Made by a program: the position numbers and the translations under genes | The notes under the pieces: model-generated | Databases searched by the model: none | What the model saw: the letters and a program-made list of their open reading frames with translations, nothing else | What the model was told of the DNA's origin: nothing | Assembly (NCBI RefSeq): GCF_910592395.1 | Contig: NC_088313.1 | Coordinates: forward strand, 2,978,501-3,042,500 | Source of the DNA: Lineus longissimus | Taxonomy: Eukaryota; Nemertea; Pilidiophora; Heteronemertea; Lineidae | Direction: 5' to 3' | Length of the DNA stretch: 64,000 bases | Part shown: positions 22,177 to 32,748 of the stretch, piece by piece | How positions within the stretch are numbered: the stretch's first letter is position 1 | Layout of the letters: every line of letters starts with the position of its first letter

Positions 22177-22499
22177 GAAGTATTGTTGGCAACCGCGAAC
22201 TGAAAGTAAGATAAGACGTGCAGTTTACAAACGACTAAGCTGTGCGTATAGATTTACCAGTATACACTCCATGTTAGTACTGCAAACTCGGCTGTATCTG
22301 ATATGTCGCGTTGCACATTTGAACCAACACATCTTTCCCGAAACTGAAGGACTATACACCCTCAACCACATCTCCGTTTTCGTAGTTTTTAGCCCAATTC
22401 TCCTGCACTAAACATGTCTATTGTATAACCACATGCATTGGTATGGGCCACGTTGCTCACTATTATAGGCGACAGCATTGCCGTTGGGCGGTTTAGGTC

Positions 22500-22736
22500 C
22501 TAACCTTTCATGCCTTTCCCTCGAACGTCTTTAACTACAATGGCCCTCAGGGCTACCTTCCTGGCACGAAACTGACCTCCAATGTACATGTATATCCTTT
22601 TTGTTGAAAGAAAATAGCTACTGTACTTCTCTATTCCAATCGTCCGCCAATCGTTCCCGGAGAGGTCGTACTGAGTTGCCAAACCGTAAAGCTTAGGTTC
22701 ATCACTGTGATAACCAGTGAGATCACCAGCTTGAAC
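22500..22736 (-). CDS. U3 exon B, most diverged copy
   Basis: Open, with an in-frame six-base insertion (RIYMYIGGQF) and several replacements: SDEPKLYGLATQYDLSGNDW and RTIGIEKYSS. Despite this it keeps the frame, the GDLTGYH core and the RKVALRAIVVKDV end. Coding length is preserved while sequence changes, which argues that this copy is or was selected. Confidence 0.6.
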   Translation of the reverse strand, partial: VQAGDLTGYHSDEPKLYGLATQYDLSGNDWRTIGIEKYSSYFLSTKRIYMYIGGQFRARKVALRAIVVKDVRGKGMKG

Positions 22737-23147
22737 CTGTAAAGACATGACAGCTTCACGTAGTACAAACACGAGTAGGCAGAGCTGAAAGAGAGATAAG
22801 TCAACACACACACGGCGCACAGGGCGTCTGGATCGCCATTAAAAGTTGACATTGATATTGCTGATTTGCTCACAATGTCATGCGATTGGATTTTGTCTCT
22901 AGCCCTGCATCTTCTATATTGTTTTTTCAACTCTATACTCTACTTGTTAGTAACCAACGACAAGCCTTTTACTATTGTTTTAGTATGAGTGCGGGTCACT
23001 TGCAGAGGGTGTATTAAAATCAAAGGAAAATTTTTGGCGAGAGAGACCAATTACACGAAACCGTGATTGGTCGTAGCAAGCGGACACAAAAGAAGCAGGC
23101 AAAGAATTTCTTTATTTTATTGGGCGTTAAGCCATGCGAGAGACTTA

Positions 23148-23168
23148 CCCCCCCCCCCCCCCCCCCCC
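23148..23168. repeat. Poly-C tract, U3
   Basis: About 21 C in the minus-strand gene's intron. Confidence 0.95.
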
Positions 23169-23533
23169 AGCACTACGATATAAGGGCCTTATTATCTTTT
23201 TGATTAATGAAGTACGAATACATGATGTACACCGTGTTGGTGTCTTTCCCAGCATGCCCAGCAGATGTTTTCGTGGATAATATTTGTTACTTCTTTGTTA
23301 GGTGTAAAGGAATAATCCACTTTTATGGATAAAGTTTCTCAAATATGTCATATCGTAAATCAAAGTACATTGTAATTAGTTTCAATAGACAATCGTTCTT
23401 GACTCCTGACCATCAAGCAATAGCTTGATATAGAATTCGTGAGTGACAGGGATTCCTGCTGCAGTGGAAAACAAGTCATGGCGTCGATGCGACAGGTAGA
23501 CTACTAAGTATTCAGAAACAAGCAGACAGTTAC

Positions 23534-23941
23534 CTGGAAGGGTATCGAAAACAATGTCTTATTTCCGATCGTAGAGTCTGTAACCTCTGTTGAGTGGACC
23601 AGGTCGAACGTCCTGGAAACGCCAGGGACGGGTCTGAATATATCCACATAGTACGTTTCGCTGTTAATTTCGTTGTACAGTTGCCATCCGATAACATATC
23701 CTTCTTCTTCGAACGTGTACGGAGCGGCCAAATGGACGATAACCTGACCGGCGTAGCCGTAGCGGAGAGCAGTCGGTTCCTGTCCCTGAAGATACACATC
23801 CTTGCAGTTTGGGACGACAGCGACAGTTGGAAATATATCGAAAAGCAGGCAACACAATGAGGTAATAAAAACTATTGGGTCAATTGCAATTCCACTCTGG
23901 CAGCTTGACAAACTCGTGATTTTTTCGTTAGCATTCCACAT
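23534..23941 (-). CDS. U3 exon A, intact and diverged
   Basis: Open over its full length with the best donor of all copies (CAG-GTAACT). Differences from U1 cluster in two stretches: ALRYGYAGQVIVHLAAP and YTFEEEGYVIGW. N-terminus begins MWNANEKITSLS instead of MCIANEE. With exon B and the exon at 21961 it forms the most complete minus-strand gene candidate in the window. Confidence 0.65.
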
Positions 23942-24344
23942 CTCTGCTAAAATATATAATGCGGTAAAATGGTTCCCTCTCCAAATCGTACTTCGATTAA
24001 TGGATCTTGTATTTCAGAACAAATCTATTCCGGTAAGAAAAGTGATTAATTTGATCCGGTCACAGGTGCAGCGATCCCGTTCCAATCGGTCACATGAAAA
24101 GGAAGCGTTGATACAATTACTAGTACGGAAACTCTCAAAAGGCAAAGTGCACTACAGACGAGCAGAATGAGTAACTCGCTCGCGATCGTCTCTTTAGTGC
24201 GAGAGGTTCTATGACCAGTTTCAAGCCAGGACTGAAGACGCTGCTCTTCTGTGAAAGCGCCCGTGAGCAGGACTCTTGGGAGTGGGCGCTATACATTGTA
24301 CAAGACACTAATACTAGTGACCATCAGCACCGTCAAAACCTATC

Positions 24345-26289
24345 AAGTATCCGCATGGAAAATACGTATGGCGCCTACGGGTAAGTGACACGTAAGTAGA
24401 ACATAAAATTGAGCTTCAGCATCGATTTCATCCGTGTGCAATTTGTAAACAGCTGAAGAGATACCTGGCAATGCAAAACCCCTAATTTCTTCAAAAAAAC
24501 ACATCATCGTGATCTACAATATTTCTCAAATCATGATATCATAGAGATAGAAGATGGAAGAGTATCAATTTAGCTGCAAATGCAAGTTAAATTGTTCAAT
24601 ATCATACGTACTGCTTCCCGCATGGAATACAGTTCATGCGTTTTTCCGTATACTTATACGGTAGCACTTGTCGTGTAAACTACACAAACTAATGACGTCG
24701 TTCAGAAGGCGTCACTGCGGATACATTCGCAAGAATGACACTAGGATTATGCTGTATGTATCCCTGTACTCCTTTCTGTTACAGGATCCCGTTTGAGAAA
24801 ACTTCAGCTTCTTCACAGTTTTCGCAGCTGCCCATTTTGGTCTGCGCCTGGTGGGCAAACATTCTTTATCAACTATTTGAAAACTATATATTGAGAAAAG
24901 ATCACACAAATATCAAAATGTGAGATAATTTTGAGGAGAACTACTTTGGCCGATTCACTCTGCCACTCGCGCGACCTCGTCATAATCGTCACGAGGTGAC
25001 GACGAGGATTGATTTTTCAATATGGCGACCTAGAATGGTATTCGAGAGACTACGTCCGTTCCCTAGCCTCGTTGTCCCAAGTAGCCCAACTGATATTAGT
25101 TGAAAATTATACCGCATATCTGGAGAATAAAGACGTTCCTGAGAATTGTCGAGCTACTTACTTCGGAAGATCTGGTGAAAACGGATTGTTCTATTGAACG
25201 TTGTTGGTATAGTCGAAAGGATGATTTCACGGCGAGGATCATCGTAATAATGCGAACTGTTGGTGTGATACTGACTAGTCGGATACTGCTGTTATCAATC
25301 CCTTATCCTAGGTTCATTTGCTGGCTGCAACGCGAGTTGGTCAATAGATGATAGTGATAAATATATAGATGGATGTCGTTTGGAAAGAACGATAATTGCT
25401 TCTAAAAAGACCATACAGTTAATCAATTATCGGTAAAACTATCTATTGAATTCTAAATTTCTATTTTACTTCAGGTGATCAGGAGGCTCCAGATTCAGAC
25501 CGAGTTGTTTCTAGCCACAACTGGGACAAAGACACTCTAATATTCTTTGTAGTCCTCTTGATCGATGAGCAACGAAAAAATACACTACACCCATACCACT
25601 GAAATGTAAAACGACATTAATACATGTACAATGTAGTTATAGAGATATGAAAAGGTATATTTTCACAAATCAACCGCTCAATGAAGGCAACTGAGTTGGT
25701 CAGTATAAACCCACCAGCACAGTAGCCAGAATGCAGTATGGCGGTATATGATAATGAAGAACCTATGTAACATTATGGTTATGAAGATACAACCCACAGG
25801 GATGTTTCATTAAACATAATTATAATAAAAATGTCGCACAAGAGAAAGACCGTTGTCACTCAACCTCGTTTACCCAGGGGTCATTGCGCGCTCCTGAATG
25901 CTAATCAAGTAGACCCCGGATGTAGAGGTTGCAGCTTGGTGCCTCGCTGGCCTGTGGCTGCTGCCGTAATACATATCATGTGACCCGGAACCATCGCACT
26001 GACCAATCATGGTTGTTATGCTGAAATGGACATCATTTTGGTACCAGGCCATAATTACCAAATTTCCGACGACTGCTTTTTTATGGCGGATTGCGGTCAA
26101 ACCCTAATCATTTGTTCTAACTGGATTCTTTGCCTGCTTCAAATAAAGCAGCATTGAACCATGTTGGTACAGAGGACCTGGTCATATCAACACCACTGCT
26201 GAGGAAACATCTGAATTCGTTTTGGTCATTATTTGGAAGGGATACGGAACAATTCAGTAAAGGGTTATTTCTATTCTCCGTGCAAAAAT
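24345..26289. other. U3 conserved spacer with empty element site
   Basis: CCTATCAAGTATCC at its left edge is the second empty site for the compact element. The spacer runs directly into the LRR exon, with no LINE. No recognisable gene; short conserved frames (for example 25100-25351 +) have no motif I know. Confidence 0.6.
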
Positions 26290-27292
26290 GACGTGTAATT
26301 TCTTTTATATCAAACAACCACCTAAACATGATACCACTGGGCACATTCAGGTATACAAGCAAGGTACAACACCTTCACCTCACTGGTAACACCCTGGGGG
26401 ACTTCACTGGTAAAGAAGACTTCAAGGATCTGCCAGAGCTAAAGGAACTCCGGTCGAATCATTTTAGATTTTGTTGTATGGCCCCACAGGTCCCCGAAGA
26501 GAATTGTTTTCCAAAGATGGACCCGTTTTCTTCCTGCACTGATCTCATCCGCATAGGTTCCTTGCGTATCTTTCTGTGGATACTTGGGACCATTGCTGTG
26601 GGCGGGAATATCCTCGTACTCCTCCTGAGGATATTGACAAAGGAACCAACGACGGCGAACACCACGATCATCAGAAGCCTCGCCGTGTCCGACCTCCTCA
26701 TGGGCGTGTACTTGTACATCATCGCGGCAGCGGACACCACATTCAGGGGGTACTAACTACATCGAGGTTGACTGGACCTGGAGGGTGGTCATCGGATGTA
26801 AGATTACAGGATTCCTCTCCGTCTTATCAAACGAGGTGTCCGTCTTCACTTTGACTATCATGTCAGTGGATCGTTTCCTGGTTGTGGTGTTCCCGTTCAG
26901 TAAGCAAAAAATCAACTTCAAGAAGGCGAAGATATTGGTGGCATCAATATGGATCTTTGGGGACATTTTAGCCGGTGCAACGTTCTGTGTTGACTACTTG
27001 CGACATTCGTACTATTCAAAATCTGGCGTCTGCCTCTCGCTCCACCTGACATCAGAACCCGCCCCAGGCTGGGAGTACTAGGTCGCCATCTTTTTAGGAC
27101 TCAACCTCGTTGCGTTCATGATCATCGCTGTACTATAGACTTGGATGTACGTCATCATCAAACGCTCTGTCGATATGATGAAACACAAGACCAGTCGGAA
27201 GAAGGGAGAAAACAAGGAACTAGTCGTTGCCCGCAAGATGGCGCTGATCATCCTGACTGACTTTGCTTGCTGGATGCCCATCATAATTCTCG
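26290..27292 (+). pseudogene. U3 receptor exon: LRRs, hinge, TM1-TM6 (disabled)
   Basis: The ectodomain end is intact here: FISNNHLNMIPLGTFRYTS then KVQHLHLTGNTLGDF are two leucine-rich repeats, and the four-T version reads NHFRFCCMAPQVPEENC into the hinge without a stop. The frame breaks at about 26754 by a four-base duplication after FRGYY. Stops at 27079-27081 (TAG, shared with U2) and 27136-27138 (TAG in TM5) follow. Upstream of VISFISNN there is a TGA and no clear acceptor, so the 5' exon boundary is unresolved. Confidence 0.85.
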
Positions 27293-27757
27293 GTGAGTAA
27301 ATATTGGCACATTCGTGTTGAACAGGTTTCAAGCAGAACAAATACACGTCCACTGGTGTTTGACACTCCCGACTCAAACACCAAATAGACATGTATGTTA
27401 ATGATAGTGCTCATGTCGAACAAACAGTACCGTTTGAGGAGTAAACCAAATCATTGGAGCATATTTCACGATTAATTCGCATAATTGGACACCATCGCCA
27501 CGACTTGGATGCCTCTGTACAAACCCTTTCTGGAATCCATGCAATGTAGGTGCTGACCTCAAACAGGGGCTACCCTGGGGCCCTTTCGGTCGTATAACAT
27601 TTGCGACAACATGGTAAGATACGAAATCGACTCAAGCTTGTGAGTGTAATCTAGATTTTAGTTTAGAGTATTGTAAAAAGTTAGATGTGGCTGTTCGGTT
27701 CATAATGCCAAGTTGAGGGAGGAATCATTATAATTCAGTTTCGCGTTTCGCTTTCAG

Positions 27758-27887
27758 GTTTGGCTGCGATCTCCGGGAAAGTCACGATCCCTGGTGATGT
27801 CTACGCCTGGATTGCAGTATTTGTGCTTCCAATCAACAGCGCTATGAACGCAATACTCTACACACTGTCGTCTCTCGATCTCATCAA
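27758..27887 (+). CDS. U3 receptor exon: TM7 with NAxxY
   Basis: Open, but NPILY is NAILY (CCA to GCA), a change to the activation-critical Pro that is also found in U5. LPINS is encoded by CTTCCAATC here and in U4, unlike the other units. Confidence 0.75.
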
Positions 27888-28061
27888 GTAGGTGACTTAA
27901 TTTTTCCTTTGAATGACTCTTACCTTGAATTATGGGTGCTCTAGATGAGCTATGGAAGGATTTCATTATGATTTTTTCAATTTGAAACTGTTTTGTGGAC
28001 TTAGCAACTAATATCGTGGTAACAATGCAATTTGGAGCTTTTCTTGTTTCTTGACTTTCAG

Positions 28062-28387
28062 TTGACGAAGATGATGAGGACGGTTCCACTAAGGTAGTAA
28101 ACTGTTACCCAGAGGGCAGTCATCTCCTGCCTTACGTGGTGGAGGAGTACAATATGCTGAACCTCGCCCACGCAATGAAGACCGAAACGCCCTCACTGCC
28201 GCTGCGGGACATGCGCAGCGTGCTAACGGATGTGGCCAAAGCCATGGCATCGTTGCATGAAAGAGGCCTGATTGCGAGCAGTGTGACTGTAAATGACATT
28301 AGGATAATTGTCAGCACCGGAAATGAGGTAAGACAAGTTGATTTCGGCTACTCTATGAGGATTCATTTTACGAAAGATATTGTCCTT
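28062..28387 (+). CDS. U3 receptor tail exon: pseudokinase-like
   Basis: Open. Acidic start LDEDDEDGSTKVVNCYP, then EEYNMLNLAHAM, AMASLHERGLIASSVTVND and IRIIVSTGNEVRQVDFG. It has the same ASS in place of HRD. The perfect donor GAG-GTAAGA lies at 28328 and the alternative CTT-GTGAGC at 28388, 60 bases apart. The linker exon upstream is deleted, so it cannot be joined to TM7 normally. Confidence 0.55.
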
Positions 28388-28436
28388 GTGAGCAACAGTT
28401 TCTGAAACAATGTGCTCCTGCTGTCTCTTTTGACAG

Positions 28437-28503
28437 CCGTGCTGTGACTAACTGGACTGGCCATCACTTGACTTCTTAAAGGGTAACTACCGGCAAACGC
28501 AAG
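28437..28503 (+). pseudogene. U3 activation-segment exon, nonsense
   Basis: Reads PCCD then TAA at 28449-28451, where other units have CCA. Confidence 0.45.
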
Positions 28504-28798
28504 GTAGGTCAGCATAAGATACGGTACACGAAGTTGTCGGTAGGGCCTTTTCAGTCTCACTATCAATTTGAAGTCTAAAAAGACATGTTTGATTCAGCGG
28601 TAGTTTCTGCCTATAGTCTTCCTTTAAGTGACGCATTTCATGATGCAGTGGCACAAGAGTGCTGGCATCTTAAAATCGAGTATTTCCTTTAATTGCGAAA
28701 CGCCGCGGTCAGTTCGTTTCCCCAAGTCGAAATGTTGGATACTGAAGAATGGGTCTTCCACCGACCTGGCCGGCGCGGGCGGCTAGCGGTGTGACTTG

Positions 28799-30126
28799 AC
28801 TCGCGCGACCTCGTCATAATCGTCACGTGGTGACGACGAGGATTGATTTTTCAATATGGCGCCCTGGAATGGTATTCGAGGGACTACGTCCGTTCCCTAG
28901 CCTCGTTGTCCCAAGTAGCCCAACTGATATTAGTTGAAAATTATACCGCAGATCTGGAGAATAACGACGTTCCTGAGAATTGTCGAGCTAGTTACTTCGG
29001 AAGATCTGGTGAAAACGGATTGTTCTATTGAACGTTGTTGGTATAGTCGAAAGGATGATTTCACGGCGAGGATCATCGTAAAAATGCGAACTGTTGGTGT
29101 GATGCTGACTAGGCGGATGTTGCTGTTACCAATACCTTATCCTAGGTTCAATTGCTGGCTGCAACGCGAGTTGATCAATAGATGATAATGATCAATATAT
29201 AGATGGATGTCGTTTGGAAAGATCGATAATTGCTTCTAAAAAGACCATACAGTTAATCAATTATCGATAAAAAACTATCTATTGAATTCTAAATTTCTAT
29301 TTCACTTCAGGTGATCAGGAGGCTCCAGATTCAGACCGAGTTGTTTCTCGCCACAACTGGGACAAAGACACTCTAATATTCTTTGTAGTCCTCTTGATCG
29401 ATGAGCAACGAAAAAATACACTTCACCCATACCACTGAAATGTGAAACGACATTAATACATGTACAATGTAGTTATAGAGATATGAAAAGGTATATTTTC
29501 ACAAATCAACCCCTCAATAAATGCAACTGAGTTGGTCAGTAACCCACTAGCACAGTAGCCAGAATGCAGTATGCCGGTGTATGATAATGAAGAGCCTATG
29601 TAACATTATGGTTATGAAGATACAACCCACAGGAATGTTTCATTAAACATAATTATAATAAAAATGTCGCACAAGAGAAAGACCGTTGTCACTCAACCTC
29701 GTTTACCCAGGGGTCATTGCGCGCTCCTGAATGCTAATCAAGTAGACCCCGGGTGTAGAGGTTGCAGATTTGTGCCACGCTGGCCTGTGGCTGCTGCCGT
29801 AATAAATATCATGTGACCCGGAACCATCGCACTGACCAATCATGGTTGTTATGCTGAAACGGACAACATTTTGGTACCAGGCCATAATTACCAAATTTCC
29901 GACGACTTTTTTTTTATGGCGGATTGCGGTCAAACCCTAGTCATTTTTTCTAACTGGATTCTTTGCCTGCTTCAAATAAAGCAGCATTGAACCATGTTGG
30001 TACAGAGGACCTGGTCATATCAACACCACTGCTAAGGAAATATCTGAATTCGTTTTGGTCATTATTTGGAAGGGATACGGGACAATTCAGTAAAGGGTTA
30101 TTTCTATTCTCCGTGCAAAAAATGAC
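28799..30126. other. U4 truncated spacer
   Basis: 3' two-thirds of the conserved spacer. No recognised gene. Confidence 0.6.
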
Positions 30127-31085
30127 GTGTAATTTCTTTTATATCAAACAACCACCTAAACATGATACCACTGGGCACATTCAGGTATACAAGCAAGGTA
30201 CAACACCTTCACCTCACTGGTACACCCTGGGGGACTTCACTGGAAAGGAAGACTTCAATGATCTGCCAGAGCTAAAGGAACTCCGGTCGAATCATTTTAG
30301 ATTTGGTTGTATGGCCCCACAGGTCCCCGAAGAGAATTGTTTTCCAAAGATGGACCCGTTCTCTTCCTGCACTGTGGATACTTGGGACCATTGCTGTGGG
30401 CGGGAATATCCTCGTACTCCTCCTGAGGATATTGACAAGGAACCAACGACGGCGAACACCACGATCATCACAAGCCTCGCCGTGTCCGACCTCCTCATGG
30501 GCGTGTACTTGTACATCATCGCGGCTGCGGACACCACATTCAGGGGGTACTACATCGAGGTTGACTGGACCTGGAGGAAGGGCATCGGATGTAAGATTGC
30601 CGGATTCCTCTCCGTCTTATCAAGCGAGGTGTCCGTCTTCACTTTGACTGTCATGTCAGTGGATCGTTTCCTGGTTGTGGTGTTCCCGTTCAGTAAGCAA
30701 AAGATCAACTTCAAGAAGGCGAAGATATTGGTGGCATCAATATGGATCTTTGGGGTCATTTTAGCCGGTGCAACGTTCTGTGTTGACTACTTGCGACATT
30801 CGTACTATTCAAGATCAGGCGTTTGTCTCTCGCTCCACCTGACATCAGAACCCGCCCCAGGCTGGGAGTACTCGGTCGCCATCTTTTTAGGACTCAACCT
30901 CGTTGCGTTCATGATTATCGCTGTACTATACACTTGGATGTACGTCATCATCAAATGCTCTGTCGATATGATGAAACACAAGACCAGTCGGAAGAAGGGA
31001 GAGAACAAGGAACTAGTCGTTGCCAGCAAGATGGCGCTGATCATCCTGACTGACTTTGCTTGCTGGATGCCCATCATAATTCTAG
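30127..31085 (+). pseudogene. U4 receptor exon: LRRs, hinge, TM1 lost, TM2-TM6
   Basis: The longest continuous receptor frame of the window (to 31093), but misleading. One base is missing in GGTACACC (about 30221), so the LRR is out of frame upstream. A 35-base deletion after 30374 and a one-base loss near 30437 cancel each other, restoring the frame but replacing TM1 by a hydrophilic CTVDTWDHCCGREYPRTPPE. TM2-TM6 are intact, with SLAVSDLLMG, MSVDRFLVVVFPF and CWMP. Lys-Cys-Ser replaces Lys-Arg-Ser in the third loop. Confidence 0.8.
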
Positions 31086-31539
31086 GTGAGTAAATATTGG
31101 CACATTCGTGTTGAACAGGTTTCAAGCAGAACAACTACACGTCCACTGGTGTTTGACACTCCCAACTCAAACACCAAATATGTTAATGATAGTGCTCATG
31201 TCGAACAAACAGTACCGTTTGAGGAGTAAAACAAATCATTGGAGCATATTTCACGATTAATTCGCATAATTGGACACAATCGCCACAACTTGGATGCCTC
31301 TGTACAAACCCTTTCTGGAATCCATGCATGTAGGTGCTGACCCAAACAGGGGCTACCCTGGGGCCCTTTCGGTCGTATAACATTTGCGACAACATGGTAC
31401 AATACGAAATCGACTCAAGATTTTGAGTGTAAACTTGATTTTAGTTTAGAGTATCGTAAAAATTAGATGTGGCTGTTCAGTTCGTAATGCCAAGTTGAGG
31501 GAGGAATCATGATAATTCAGTTTCGCGTTTCGCTTTCAG

Positions 31540-31667
31540 GTTTGGCTGCGATCTGGGAAAGTCACGATCCCTGGTGATGTCTACGCCTGGATTGCAGTAT
31601 TTGTGCTTCCAATCAACAGCGCTATGAACCCAATTCTCTACACACTGTCGTCTCTCGATCTCATCAA
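31540..31667 (+). pseudogene. U4 receptor exon: TM7 frameshifted
   Basis: Two bases are missing near 31553 (ATCTGGGAAAG for ATCTCCGGGAAAG), which leads to TGA soon after. NPILY codons are present but out of frame. Confidence 0.75.
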
Positions 31668-32051
31668 GTAGGTGACTTGATATTTCCTTTGAATGACTCT
31701 TACCTTGAATTATGGGTGCTCTAGATGAGCTATGGAAGGATTTCATTATGATTCACAGAATAAATCAGGCATTTAAAACCGTGCTTATGATGTTTAAGGT
31801 TACTGTTTCCTGGCTATTCCTGTGGGTTGCTATAACCTCTGTTAGAGCCAAAAAAGCGACTATCAGTGCCATTGTGTAAGACGTTAAGGGCTTCCTCATC
31901 CACAGTAGACAACTACAATAAACATACTCGTCATTTCATATTTGCTCCTCAAAAGATTGAGACTCGTATATACGGCTCTTAATCTTCGACCAGCCCTACC
32001 AAGTATTTCCAATTGAAATGACCATTGGCTGATATAACGTTTTTCTTTTAG

Positions 32052-32119
32052 ACTGATATGTGGAAAGAAAGAACCACAGTTGGATTACTCTGGAAGCACT
32101 AGGACGAATGTGTCTACCC
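32052..32119 (+). CDS. U4 receptor exon: linker
   Basis: Open, LICGKKEPQLDYSG as in U1, donor GTAAGT. Confidence 0.55.
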
Positions 32120-32436
32120 GTAAGTAAAAAGGCTTTTAAAAATAAGTACTTATATCAGATATTGACTTGCGGCTGATCCTCCTCTTCGCTGTCCCCCAAA
32201 TGATGCAGGGTAAGAGTGAATCTAGCCCAGCGATGCAGCTGATCTCACTCACTTCCTACGAGTTGATATTTCTATGTCAACTGTAGGATTACGATCCTGA
32301 GTCGTCTGTATTGCAGCACCACTCATGCACTCCAGCGCTCTTTGCATCGCGGGATACAATATCCGCGCAGCGCGTACGGCATCCCGCGTCCTCTCTGTCG
32401 TTTCCCTTCAACAACCTTAGGTTGTCATTCCATCAG

Positions 32437-32575
32437 CAACGTCCAATCGGCATTCCTATGTTCAGGTGTGAAACAAGCCCTGATTCCGCGAGATTTGAAA
32501 GATAATATCCAGGATTTCGGCAACCTATGCAAGCGACTCTTACGTCACCACATCATGAACAAAAATCAGCATTGA
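32437..32575 (+). pseudogene. U4 remnant of last kinase-like exon
   Basis: A deletion joins an intron (CCATCAG) to CAACGTCCAATCGGC inside this exon. The GIPMFRCET frame and the frame-shifted alphaF-like frame are both still present. Confidence 0.5.
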
Positions 32576-32748
32576 CGGTGTTATATGGGATCAGTTTTTG
32601 TTCACTGTGATAGGATATACCAATTGACTGCGTCGTTTTAAAAGCTGTTTGAGACTTGCTTAGGACGAGTAATTTCATGTTAGGTTATCGACTTGACTCG
32701 ATGTTGCACCACTAGATTCTATAGGCTTTCTTAATTGTATTGGCTCGA

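Larger units (their letters stand above)
13886..22499. repeat. Tandem unit U2
   Basis: The compact element is absent (empty site 15712) but the LINE is present. The main kinase-like exon and the last kinase-like exon are deleted. Stretches without a recognised gene: intron 14117-14912 of the minus-strand gene, spacer 15321-17737, receptor introns 19665-20111 and 20242-20624, and 20874-21349. Confidence 0.9.
22500..28798. repeat. Tandem unit U3 (3' end deleted)
   Basis: Has neither the compact element nor the LINE. Internal deletion at about 27971 removes the linker exon, and the unit ends at about 28798, where GCGGTGTGACTTGACTCGCG joins two sites that are far apart in other units. Stretches without a recognised gene: 22737-23533, 23942-26289, 27293-27757, 28504-28798. 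Confidence 0.9.

Noticed and set aside
29963-30220. N-terminal 80 codons of the U4 long frame (MPASNKAALNHV) as receptor ectodomain
   Set aside because: They are out of frame with the LRR reading seen in U3 and U6, and join it only because one base is missing near 30221.
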